The notes under the pieces: generated by a model | What the model saw: only the letters and a program-made list of their open reading frames with translations | What the model was told of the DNA's origin: nothing | Database searches by the model: none | Translations under genes and position numbers: made by a program | NCBI GenBank assembly: GCA_002335605.1 | Contig: BEDY01000004.1 | Location: 1-64,000, forward strand | Length of the DNA stretch: 64,000 nucleotides | Direction of reading: 5' to 3' | Source: Prillingera fragicola | Taxonomy: Eukaryota > Basidiomycota > Tremellomycetes > Trichosporonales > Trichosporonaceae | Part shown: positions 54,909-64,000 of the stretch, in pieces | Layout: every line of letters starts with the position of its first letter | Position numbering within the stretch: position 1 is the stretch's first letter

Positions 54909-56076
54909 CTAGAAGATGGGCGGGAACCCAGCCTTGCGTCCGACTTTCGCGTTGGGCGGGCCCTGCGACACCCCAAGGTCGCGGATGGTACCGTTCTCGA
55001 GCTGGTACACCCAGCCATGGACCGTGACGCCGTTCTCGCCGCGGCGCTGCCAGTCCACGGCGACGAGCTGGCAGGCGAGAAGGTTGCGTACCTGTTGCCC
55101 GACGTTTTCCTTCGCGTCAGCCGAGAGTAACACGAACAGTGTCATACCTCGACGAGGAGGTCGAGGGACGGCGGCCCGTCTCACGTTGTGCATGGCGCGG
55201 GCGAGCGCCGTGAGCGGCTTGAGATACCGCTGAATAGCCTGGGTCGCGGGCACGGGCGGGAGCATGCTTGCGCGAAGGGCCGTCTGGCACCCGACGCAGT
55301 TTGAGTGGCCCTGCGGATGTGAGCTTGCTTCCCGAGTACACAAACTCACCGCAACGACAATGTGCTTGACCTTGAAGTTTAGGAGAGCAATCATCATGAC
55401 GGCATTGAGCGAGTCGTCGGCGGGGGTGTACAGGCTGTCGCAGTTTAGGTCTATGTCTCTGCCCGGCGCCTGGCTCACTTTGCGATACCTCGGTGCACGA
55501 AAATGTCACCAGGCTGGGATCCCAGGATGGTCGTCTCGGGGACACGCGCGTCTGAGCCTGTGTGAGTCAGCTGCAGCCCAGAGTCGGGATTCGGGCTTTA
55601 TCTTGCTGCAGCGCGCCTCCGTCTGCCCACACGAAGCTCGGGGCGCAAAGTAATCGGACGAGGAAGGGTACGCACAGCCAATCCAGAGGATCTCGGGGCG
55701 TTGGCCAAGGAAGTGTCGTGGAAAGAACCTGGGGCGAGTGAGTCACCGCTGTATTGGTGTGCGTGTGTGGTGCTGCAGCGGAGATGCTCGTTGGCATGGC
55801 TCTTTTCATGACTCGCTCGTGGACTTTCACAACGCAGCCATAAACACCTAGCTGAGCTGCGATTGGAGTCCGGAGCAGCGCGGCACGTACTCTGGATCTG
55901 CGTCGTTGACTCGCGGTGACCAGGCCTGGTTGCGATCCATGAGCTCCTTCTGAACTCGTCAGCGTTGCTCTGCCAAGATCTAGACTGACGAGCTCGGGGT
56001 ACATTTCGCTGCTGTGCCGTTCGGCTGCGCTTGCCTCCTCCCCCTGTTCTGTACCGGCTCGACTGGCTTGGAACAT
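54909..56076 (-). CDS. Beta-class carbonic anhydrase
   Basis: Zinc enzyme hydrating CO2, supplying bicarbonate for biosynthesis and CO2 sensing in fungi. It was rebuilt from six exons on the minus strand. A proposed exon 1 from ATG 56076 (MFQASRAGTEQGEEA) ends MYPEL before a 40-nt intron. Then come KELMDRNQAWSPRVNDADPE, FFPRHFLGQRPEILWIG and, across a GTGCGT donor, CSDARVPETTILGSQPGD. IFVHR and DLNCDSLYTPADDSLNAVMM follow across another intron, then GHSNCVGCQTALRAS. The zinc ligands (Cys of CSDAR, His and Cys of GHSNC) and the Asp-Arg dyad are present. The C-terminus VHGWVYQLENGTIRDLGVSQ matches fungal enzymes, and the stop TAG is at 54909-54911. Exon 1 is the least certain part. Confidence 0.85.
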
Positions 56077-57029
56077 GATCAAAGATGGGTGTGGGATTGA
56101 AAAGCTCGAGGTAGGCGTGGAGGTGAAGCGATGCCTGGAGAGAAAGCTGTGTGGCCCGCGATCGCAGAGCGTATGCCGATGCGGGTCTGAGGGATGGGCG
56201 TGAAGATATTGAGCAAGACGACAAGGTAGGTGAGGGCACGGCAAAGTTGACGAGGAGAGAGCAAGAGGAAGGGACTCCTGAGGACGGTGTTACGTGTACT
56301 ATCAAGCTTTAGGGCTGGCAGGAAGCTCTGGCCAGGGGAGCCGGGCACGTACTCACGCCTGCTTGGTGTGCTCATGGTCAGGATCTCGGCCACAAGCTCT
56401 GCTGGGAGTGAGAAAAACGCCCAGGGCTGCACGCAGTCGCGTGGGCACAGACATTGGATTTTTGTGGTTCCTTGTAGTGGGTACAAGCACCAGTAGGCTA
56501 TCGTCGCTCACGCGCTCACGCGGCGCTGACCAGCTGCTAGTCACCGTTGCCAACGCCGTTGTGCGGTGCTCACGCCCATGTGCCAGTGCTGGAGCTCATC
56601 GTTGAAAAGCAAGCTCATTCTTCTATGTCTCCAGCAGAGCTGAGCCCTTGTGATACGGAAGTGAAGGACGGCACCATGGCTCCAAGCTGGGTGCGGCGCC
56701 ATCAGTCCGATGACTGACGGAGTGCTGTCCCAGTAGGGCGTCAATACCGATAGTCACCAACCTTTGTGACGTGCTCCTGCCTTTCCTATCCACTTCCGTC
56801 ACAGTCCTCTGCATTGCTGGTAACCACGATCCAGGAGGCAGTTCGCTTCTTTCACAAGCCGAGCCCATGCCAACAGTTGACGCCACAACGCCACACAGAC
56901 GTCCGAGCGTGGACCACCTCCACTTTTGTGATCGGTCACCACAATTGCCTGCCCTGCCAGCAAGTACGACTGCTCTCCCCCCACTTTACCACCTACATCG
57001 TCTCCGTTCTTCTCCGTGCAGCGTGCAAA
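56077..57029. other. Divergent region, carbonic anhydrase / GNAT gene
   Basis: About 950 bp between divergent starts. An open minus-strand frame around 56250-56486 (MSTPSRREYVPGSPGQSF) might be an upstream exon of the carbonic anhydrase gene, but I see no splice that links it. Nothing else is recognisable. Confidence 0.4.
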
Positions 57030-58043
57030 ATGGCAGACAAGCCCCAGTTCAGCGTCAAGGTCGCCAGGACCCCAGCCGAGATTGAGGCATGCGGCAAGAT
57101 CCGTGTCGAGGGTGAGTCACTGGCCGATCTGTCCCACAATACCAGATGTCGTCACCCGGCCCAGGCATTGACCTGTAGTTGAACATTGGAGCGACGCGAG
57201 TGTACAGCTGCTGACATGAACAGTGTTTGTCGATGAGCAGGTACGCTTCACCCCTCCCCCTCCACTCATCTCCCTTCGAGGGATCGTGATATGAGCCGCA
57301 TCCTCAGGCGGATGGATAGACGAGGGTTGCACTTCCCAACGCCATTGCACGGGTGCTGACGCCCACAGGGCTTCCCAGTGGACACTGAGTTTGATGAGTG
57401 AGTTGTCCGTCGCGGCGGGGTCTCGTATCTGCGCCCTGGCCATGCCTTGCGCCCCAGAGTGGAACAATCTTGGGGGACGCGGTCGGCTCTAACGCCGCCC
57501 TGTCCGCCAGATTCTAGCACAGGTCGCCTAGATCCCGCAAAGACTAACCTCGCTCAGCGTGGACGACCAGGGCACTGGCGTCCAGTTTCTCGTGAGCGCC
57601 GACGCAACCAGTGAGAGCGGCCCCATCCCTGTCGGTGTCGTCCGCCTTGTCCCCGCCAAGGGCAAGCTCACGCGCTTGGCGGTGCTCAAGGCATACCGCA
57701 GCTATGGCCTGGGGCGCGTACTGGTCAATGCACTCGAGGAGTATGTGGTTGCCAACGCCAATACGCCTGCGCTCGCGGACGTCGTTCGCGAAGTGGGCGG
57801 CAAGCGTGTCGCACACGTCAAGATCCACTCTCAGGTGAGCCTAGGCTTGGCAGTAACGTGGGAGGAGGGGAGGCTGATTGTGTGCAGCTTCCTGTTGTCA
57901 AGTTCTACGCCAAGCTCGGCTACATCGTCGTCGGCGATGAGTTTGACGAGGAGGGAGGTGAGTGTCTATGGGGTGGACTTGGGCGGAGCTGATAGCCAGA
58001 ACCCCATCTCCTTATGGAGAAGGATCTTCCTCTAGAGGCTTAG
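57030..58043 (+). CDS. GNAT-family N-acetyltransferase
   Basis: Small acetyl-CoA-dependent acetyltransferase. Start ATG 57030 (MADKPQFSVKVARTPAEIEA). Short exons give KIRVEVFVDEQ, GFPVDTEFDD and VDDQGTGVQFLVSADA. The core IPVGVVRLVPAKGKLTRLAV leads into the acetyl-CoA pyrophosphate-binding loop RSYGLGRVLVNALEEYV (R-x-x-G-x-G type). Then HVKIHSQ, and after an intron LPVVKFYAKLGYIVVGDEFD, the standard C-terminal strand-helix of the fold. A final intron (donor GTGAGTG near 57960, acceptor GCCAG) gives EPHLLMEKDLPLEA and TAG 58041-58043, typical of YjcF/ElaA-like members. Substrate unknown. Confidence 0.88.
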
Positions 58044-58588
58044 GTGTATGCATAGCTCAGAAGGGTGATGAGATTGCTGCAGCTTCATGCGGCCGAGGGG
58101 AAGACAAGAACACGCTGAACACACTGCCCCAATAGGCTCTAGATAGCCGACCTGTTCCACTTTGGCGTTAAGCCTCAATGATTCTTCGGCAGCCCACTGG
58201 AGCAGCGACTCAGCTTCACGTCTTATGCCTCGCAGCAGCTTCTTCCATTCAGAAATACCGGCCCATCTTGTGTCAGCATGTCAGAGATCAGAGATGAACA
58301 CCACAATGTGCGGAACCGTGCCTGAAGCCGGCTTCTCTGGCATCAGGAACTCTGCAGTACCTCTGCAACTCCACTTTCAAGCATCTCCAGCCGTTGATGT
58401 CTCTGCGATCTGCGATCAATCTCGACTGATACTCGGTAGCCTCACCTTGCAGCCTTCACCTCCAGCCGCAGCCCGCAGCGCCGCAGTCCTCGGCTTGTCG
58501 TGAGTGGTGGTTTGCCACCCTGGATTTTAGTGCGCGTCATCCAGCACATCAGCGTCTGGAGTTCTAGTTCGACTAGTCGTTGGCCAGC
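58044..58588. other. Intergenic, GNAT gene / SGNH-like hydrolase
   Basis: ATGCAT at 58048-58053, 5 nt past the GNAT stop. No gene seen. GTGATGA near 58062 and CTGA near 58110 mimic C/D-box elements but without a terminal stem. Confidence 0.45.
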
Positions 58589-60040
58589 ATGCTGAACCGG
58601 TACTCAGCTACGCTGGGGCGGTTGAACACCACTCATACCTTTATTATCGCGGGCATTGCGTCGCTCGTGTGCCTCGGCGCCTTTCTCCACCTCCGCGAGG
58701 TCAATGTGCGGTACGTCTGCCTCCAGCCGGCACATTCACCTGGCTCTCGCTGACGACCCGCAGACCATGGGCGGCAACCCCGTCAAGTGTACCGCACGGC
58801 GCCGAGGTCAGCAGCAACAGGCACTGCCCAGCCCACTGCCCCAGCGATCCGTTTACCCAGCCAGGCATGCTGCACTGGTCGACCGAGGGCAACGCCAACG
58901 AGACGCGCTGGATGCCGTTTGCTCAGTCGTTCCAGGAGTGGGAAGTGCAGCCGGGCTCGTACGACTTGCCAAAAGTCGACGTCGTGCCAGAGGAGGCTTG
59001 GGCTGTGGCGGCGCCGCAGTGGACTGCGAGGCTACAGAATGGCGAGGATGCCGAGTGGCTGCGCGGCAGGACAATATTGTTTGTTGGTGAGTTGGCTGTT
59101 GTTATGCGCGCATGCTGACAAGCAGGATCAAGGTGTGTCTGACGCTGGAGAGTCGTGCGATCACCGCTAACTCTTGCGTTCCGTCTAATACGACAGTCGT
59201 AAGTAGCCCTTCGTTGAATGACCGCTGACGGGTAACAGATGACCGAAATAACGTCGAGCAGCTCTGCGGAGTCTTGGGGGGCGACAGAAAGTCGTGGGGA
59301 GACCACGAGGGAGGCTTCTGTCGCGTCAAGCGGCTAGACCTTGTCATCATGAACTGGTTCCTGTGAGTGCCAAGCCCCAAGAGCGCGGCTGATTGCCAGC
59401 TGGGGCATGATCGACAACAATGAGCGATGGCCGTATGAGAAGCCAAAACCCAAGATCTTTGAGGAGCGCATCCCCAAGATGCGCAAGCTCATGCAGGAGG
59501 ACGGCTTGCAGGATCGCAAAATCCATCTCGCCGTGGTGTCGTCGCTATTCTGGGACGCCAAGGTTAGCACCTTGTCGCGAGTTTCGCTGACTACTCTAGT
59601 TCTTCAACCAGGAGAAGCTGGACAAAGACCGTGGCGAGACCCACGGCTTCTTCTTCAACGAGATTGCCTGGCATCGTGGCCGTATGCGCAAGCTCATTCA
59701 GTATATGCGACAGCTGTACGGTGACGACCTGCCGCTCATGCTGCGTTCCCGGCAATTGCGCGAGAGGAGGGAAGACTGGGCTTTGCTCAAGATCTTCCAG
59801 CTTGACCAAGGCTGCCGAGCTGTGGCCAAGGAATTGGGTGTCAAGCTGTTTACATGGGGTGATATCTTGGAAGGGTATGATGTGTATTATGACAACGACC
59901 AGCACTTTGGGCTTGGACCAAACACATACTTGTTTGGCGACATGACGTTCTTCTACCTCCACCGCGCAGTCACGCCAGGCTGCTGGGGGTGTCACCAGTG
60001 GGACGACGTGAGTGGACGCGACATCGCTCTCCCAACTTAG
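58589..60040 (+). CDS. Membrane-anchored SGNH-like hydrolase / acyl-esterase candidate
   Basis: Type II membrane protein. Exon 1 (58589-58710) starts MLNRYSATLGRLN and has the anchor TFIIAGIASLVCLGAFLHL. Exon 2 reads PWAATPSSVPHGAEVSS and ends at GRTILFV plus one G. Two very small exons, GATCAAG at 59126-59132 and TC at 59197-59198, then join the frame to exon 5 (59239 onward), giving G-S-S-H directly before DRNNVEQLCGVLGGDRKSWG. The resulting G-x-S-x-D-R block resembles motif I of SGNH/PC-esterase proteins. Later exons read WGMIDNNERWPYEKPKPK, FFNEIAWHRGRMRKLIQYMR and TYLFGDMTFFYLHRAVTPG. The frame ends at TAG 60038-60040 or, if a GTGAGT intron is used, as WDDQ at 60046. Substrate unknown; a cell-surface glycan is possible. 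Confidence 0.7.
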
Positions 60041-60210
60041 CAGTGATTCCTTGGAGTGTTAGCATGAGTAGATTATAGTTAGATGCAAAGCACGACAAAG
60101 TAGGAAGGACACATGTTTCATAACAGATAGACAACAAATCATAGTTCTGATTCTGTCAGCGGACATTCCTGAACAGAAAACAACAATGGCCAACGCAAGA
60201 TCAGATCACG

Positions 60211-60840
60211 ATGAATTCACCAACTCCTCCACCCCGCCCACTTTTGTACACCGGGACGTTTACCAAGCCGAAGCTTGGATAGGCTTTGGATACTGTCCGC
60301 CCATCGAAAGATTTTCATCACAGTGCGCGCCTGGGATTGGGAGGATGCTTACCAGGTGGAGACAAGTCTTGAGGAAAGGAGGTGCGAGGTCAATGGAATC
60401 GTCTAGGCTTTTCGCGGTCAGCGTTTTGTCCACTATCACAAAGAGTGGTGGGATGAAGTGTGCGCTCAGTCAAGGCTGAAAGTTTCTCGTCAATCGCCGC
60501 CGAAGCGGGTTACGAATGAGGTAAAGTATGGTATATGTTTATCTTCACAGCGCGTGGGGGAAGTGGAAAGGAGGTTGACACTTACTCAGGAGGCACACGG
60601 CAGGCTGTTTTCCGCGTGAGTTGCTTTGAAGCAGGTTAGAATCTATGCTTGTCAGCTCGTACTCTCTCGACAGAAAGGAGAGAAGAATGGTTGCGTCAGG
60701 TCATGTGTAAAGTGGTCCTCAAGCGGTACCGGTCCTACCCGGCGCGTGTGCTGCGCCCACCAAGCTTTGACAACCTAGCTAGGAGGTACGTCTCGACTTG
60801 ATGGGGTGACAGCACTTAAGAGTTGGATTGTAGTGCTCAT
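60211..60840 (+). CDS. Unrecognised multi-exon gene or decaying pseudogene
   Basis: No long frame exists, but short stretches look coding and are bounded by splice-like sites. Exon 60211-60245 reads MNSPTPPPRPL and a split Leu codon. A 37-nt GT-AG gap leads to 60283-60388, LWILSAHRKIFITVRAWDWE and on to LEERRCE. A 33-nt GT-AG gap holding a TAG leads to 60422-60520, RFVHYHKEWWDEVCAQSRLK. A 30-nt gap leads to 60551-60615, RVGEVERRLTLTQEAHGRLF. After a 40-nt gap, 60656-60785 reads RTLSTERREEWLRQVMCKVV and LKRYRSYPARVLRPPSFDNL, but this last frame is off by one base from the previous exon. Either one boundary is wrong or the gene is broken. No family recognised; the end is unclear. Confidence 0.4.
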
Positions 60841-61229
60841 CAAGCATTGAGAGTGGGAAAGAAAGCAGAGGGGGGAGAGAGGAGACTTACCTGTTAGTAA
60901 GGAAGCACTTGAGAGTGGCTCAAAGCGTCTCCAAGCATGCGAGGCATGGGAATCATAGCAAGGTGTGGGTGGAAAGAATGAAAAGTTGGACAGCCGCGAG
61001 CATATGAAGGCAAAGTCTACACTTTTGGGTGCGAAAGGGGCGAGGAAGGTGACAATGATGTGTCATTTTTATCAGTTCAGCCAAAAAGGGTCCGCTGGTT
61101 GGTTGGTGACGTCGATCTGGCTGGGCTGTGAAGCTGCTCGTTCTTTTGGATGGAACTCTTGACTTCGTTCGTCGTCCTTCTTCAACAACATCCATCCCGG
61201 CTGGAGTTTATCCACCAAAACCAGCCATC
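60841..61229. other. Promoter region of CDS1
   Basis: No gene seen. ACTTACCTG at 60885-60893 is the complement of a perfect donor CAGGTAAGT, so an unseen minus-strand transcript is possible. The last 70 nt are the CDS1 leader. Confidence 0.4.
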
Positions 61230-63269
61230 ATGTCCTACACTACACGCAACATGTTTGACGGCCTGGACGTCCAGGACAGCTACCACTACGAAGAGGACGT
61301 CGAGGAGTGAGTTCTGATTCGACGCGATGCCGCCGTCGTCGTGGACAACACTAACTTTGCCACCTAGGACTGTCGAGGAACCCGAGACCACTGCTGCTGC
61401 GGCTCCCTTGTCCAAGGGGGCCAAGAAGCGCGCTGCCAAGGCCGCTCGTGCTGCTGCTGCCGCCGCCGAGTCTGCAACTGAGACTGCCTCGCAGGGTGTC
61501 GCCGCTGTGACCGCGGCCGTCAACGGCAAGCCCAAGGCCGCAGAGTCCAAGGCGGCCAACGGCTCGTCGGCCACTCCCGCCTCGAGCTCTGCCGAGAAGG
61601 GTGAGGGCGCTGGCGCTCCTGCTACCGAGGCATTGCTCAGCGCTGTCGAGACCGTCGACGAGGCAGTTGCTCCCGAGATCAAGAAGGTTGAGCGTGCGGC
61701 TTCATCTGCATCCCAGTCGATCACCGCGCCCGCGCCCGCGCTTTCCAAGAGGGCCGAATCGCCTTCGTCGCCTCCTGCTTCTACGTCGTTCAAGCCTTCG
61801 CTGCCCTCCAACCTGCCCCATCCCCCCTCCGCCAACGAGCTGCCTGCGAACCGTAAGCGCAAGACGCCCCAGGACTTTACTCCTGCTGGCCCCAACGATG
61901 CCCAGTCATTCGCGAGCCCCAACAAGAACTCTGTCAAGTTTGAGGACGGCGTCGTTCCCGGCGAAGGTCGCGACGGAGAAAAGACAATCACGCCCGTCGT
62001 TGTCAAGGAGATCAAGAAGAACCAGAACGCCATTGAGCGTACTGTGTGGACCTTGATCATGATTTTCGGCTTCATCTGTGAGTACCCGTCAATGGGAACC
62101 GGGAGCGTGCCTAACATTATCCAGCTCTTCTCTGTCTTGGCCACCCCTACATGATTATTCTCGTCCTGATCTGTCAGGCTCTCGTTTACAAGGAGGTCAC
62201 TGCGCTCTTCAACCTCCGTGACCGTGCGTACAAGTGTTTGAGCAATGCTGACAAACTAGACGGTGTCAATCAGATCAAGGATGGCGAGAAGGGCGACCCC
62301 TGGAGCAAGACTCTCAACTGGTACTTCTTTGTTGTTACCAACTACTTCCTTTACGGCGAGTCGATCATCTACTACTTCAAGCACATTGTCTTTGTCGACG
62401 CGTACTTTACGACGTTTGCCAAGAACCACCGCTTCATCAGCTTTATGCTCTACGTGATCGGCTTTGTGGGCTTTGTCGCCAACCTCCAGCGCCAGTACCT
62501 GCGCCAGCAGTTTGCCCTCTTCTGCTGGGTGCACATTACCCTCCTTCTCACCGTTGTCTCGAGCCACTTTATCGTCAACAACATTCTTGAGGGCCTGATC
62601 TGGTTCTTTGTCCCCGCGTCTCTGGTTGTCAACAACGACGTCATGGCCTACATCTGCGGCAAGTTCTTTGGCCGCACGCCTCTCATCAAGCTGTCCCCCA
62701 AGAAGACTGTCGAGGGCTTTGTTGGCGCGTTCATCCTCACTCTCATTTTCGGCATCTGCTGGGGAACCTTCTTTATGCGCTTCGACTACATGGTCTGCCC
62801 CGCCAAGGACCTCGGTGTCAACGCCTTCTCGAGCATCACCTGCAAACGCAACCCCGTGTTCCTCTGGCATACAATCGAGCTGACGGGTCTTGCTCGCACC
62901 ATTGCTGCTCCCTTTGGCCTCACTTCCATCCAGTACGCTCCGTTCCAGTACCACTGCCTTGTCATGGCTACTTTCGCGTCGCTTGTCGCTCCCTTCGGTG
63001 GTTTCTTTGCCTCGGGCTTCAAGCGCGCCTTCAACATCAAGGACTTTGGCCACTCGATCCCCGGTCACGGTGGCATGACCGACCGTATGGACTGCCAGTT
63101 CATGATGGGACTCTTTGCCTACGTCTACTACAGCTCGCTCATCCGCATCCAGCAGGTGTCGGTCGGCTCGCTCCTGCAGACTGCTGTCACTGCTCTCACC
63201 GCCGACGAGCAGCTCGAGCTCATTGCCGACCTGAGGCGTTTCCTCGAGGGCCAGGGCATCAAGGCCTAA
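61230..63269 (+). CDS. CDS1: Phosphatidate cytidylyltransferase (CDP-diacylglycerol synthase)
   Basis: ER enzyme making CDP-diacylglycerol from phosphatidic acid and CTP for phosphatidylinositol and phosphatidylserine synthesis. Exon 1 from ATG 61230 gives MSYTTRNMFDGLDVQDSYHY. An intron joins EDVEE to TVEEPETT. A long Ala/Lys/Ser-rich cytosolic extension follows (KGAKKRAAKAARAAAAAAES), ending in an NLS-like NRKRKTPQDF. Membrane segments begin with WTLIMIFGFI, and after an intron SLLCLGHPYMIILVLICQAL. A 36-nt intron (about 62224-62259) is open and a multiple of three; its removal gives NLRDHGVNQIKDGEKG. Later come ASLVVNNDVMAYICGKFFGR, LSPKKTVEGFVGAF and the signature SIPGHGGMTDRMDCQ. Stop TAA 63267-63269. 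The N-terminal extension is longer than in yeast Cds1. Confidence 0.96.
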
Positions 63270-63773
63270 TGTTTCTTACATAGATAGAGACAGTGGCGGA
63301 GCTACCTAATCGGCACGGAGTGTAGTCGTGCGTTTCAACGAACCCGAACACGAGGACGAGGACTAGGAAGAGTCAAGCCAGGGAGCAGGGCTGCTCTGGC
63401 GTAGAGCGAGATATCCATTTTGACTAGCGTCTCGGCGGCAGTAGATGGCCGCTAAAAGTACTACATGCATACCTGTTCATTGCCAGCATTGCGCTCATTG
63501 CTGGCTGTGGTTCAGGGTCCGTGGTGCATGGTGTAGGTAGGTAGTCGCGGGAGCAAATAAGCATCTCGGCTTTCTGAAGAACGTCATTCACAGTCACTCT
63601 GCCGCTAGCTGCTAGTTGAGATTCTCTCACTGGACCATCATTAGCAAGACTACATCACGCACCGCACCCATCACTGCATCAGACTCGAGCATTCTACGCA
63701 TCACACGCCCCGCCACCACACCCGCGCACCACCCGCGCGTTTCCCACCCACCACCACCGCACGACCACCCATC
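63270..63773. other. Intergenic, CDS1 / ISD11
   Basis: No gene seen. CATGCAT at 63464-63470 lies 195 nt after the CDS1 stop and TGCATG at 63525. The final 130 nt are C-rich (CACCCACCACC) and form the ISD11 leader. Confidence 0.5.
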
Positions 63774-64000
63774 ATGTCCGGCCGCGTCCCAACCCTAGCC
63801 CAAGCGCAACAGCTGTACGCAGCGACCAAAAAGGCCTCTGCACGCTTTGCGGGGTACAATTTCCACGCCTATTTCCTTCGGCGCGCAGACGAGGCGTTTG
63901 CGCCTGCCCTCGCCTCGCTGGGCGACACGTCTACCATCCCGGGAGCGAAGGCTGGGGCCGCCAACAAGATGAGCGACGAGGAGCTGGCGAGGTGGTATGC
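63774..64000 (+). CDS. ISD11: Iron-sulfur cluster biogenesis protein ISD11 (LYRM4), cut by window end
   Basis: Mitochondrial LYR-type partner that stabilises the cysteine desulfurase Nfs1. Start ATG 63774 gives MSGRVPTLAQAQQLYAATKK and then ASARFAGYNFHAYFLRRADE, which matches the family pattern L-Y-x(n)-F-x-x-Y-N-F-x-x-Y-x-x-R-R. An Ala/Gly-rich stretch and SDEELARWY follow at the window edge. The canonical L-Y-R is L-Y-A here, as reading begins at residue 14; conservation of the Y-N-F region carries the call. The 3' end, any introns and the stop lie outside the window. Confidence 0.75.
   Translation, partial: MSGRVPTLAQAQQLYAATKKASARFAGYNFHAYFLRRADEAFAPALASLGDTSTIPGAKAGAANKMSDEELARWY

Noticed and set aside
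56250..56486. Upstream exon of carbonic anhydrase encoding MSTPSRREYVPG
   Set aside because: No donor/acceptor pair links it in frame to the MFQASRAG exon, which already has a good start.
58055..58125. C/D-box snoRNA-like GTGATGA ... CTGA
   Set aside because: No terminal stem and no internal C'/D' boxes; such short words occur by chance.
60885..60893. ACTTACCTG, matching the 5' end of U1 snRNA
   Set aside because: Only nine bases, no U1 stem-loop sequence follows, and it is simply the complement of a strong splice donor.

Overview
The window looks like nuclear DNA of a basidiomycete yeast of the class Tremellomycetes, possibly order Trichosporonales (the order is an inference). Evidence: many very short introns (about 33-60 nt) with GTGAGT/GTAAGT donors and CTGAC/CTAAC branch sites close to the acceptor, GC-rich third codon positions, a gene of the cryptococcal CMT1 mannosyltransferase family, and densely packed genes on both strands. 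No bacterial or organellar genes, tRNAs, CRISPR arrays or intact transposons were seen.

Layout. 0.4-9.4 kb: SPT5 (-), an F-box/LRR protein (-), mitochondrial bL27 (+), a CMT1-type mannosyltransferase (-). 11.7-20.2 kb: CAC2 of CAF-1 (+), a small protein with securin-like features (-), the splicing factor CLF1 (-), a SAM methyltransferase-like protein (+). 20.2-23.6 kb is gene-poor and holds a 17-nt match to the 5' end of U2 snRNA. 23.6-37.2 kb: a one-TM protein (+), VPS41 (-), RNase H2 subunit A (+), methylmalonate-semialdehyde dehydrogenase (+), a C2H2 zinc-finger protein (-), APC4 (+). 37.3-48.7 kb: a tandem set of five short related genes plus a sixth beyond acetoacetyl-CoA synthetase. 49.1-64 kb: a Ser/Thr-rich membrane protein (-), MTP18/MTFP1 (+), beta-carbonic anhydrase (-), a GNAT acetyltransferase (+), a membrane-anchored SGNH-like hydrolase with microexons (+), an unrecognised exon series (+), CDP-diacylglycerol synthase (+), and the 5' end of ISD11 (+).

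Most genes are conserved housekeeping genes with no operon logic. Themes that recur are chromatin and transcription (SPT5, CAC2, the zinc-finger protein), cell-cycle proteolysis (APC4 plus the securin-like candidate), mitochondria (bL27m, MTP18, ISD11, MMSDH) and surface/glycan work (CMT1-like, SGNH-like, mucin-like).

The part most likely to be undescribed is the 37-49 kb gene family. Its members have unrelated low-complexity middles but share a C-terminal module of about 60 residues. In every copy the module is cut at the same place by a phase-0 intron, just before a T-G-L/F (or S-Q-L) motif. A second window-wide signal is a palindromic ATGCAT/TGCATG word in the 3' flank of about 22 of 27 genes; ATGCAT itself was not found in any exon. 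All boundaries and counts were worked out by eye.
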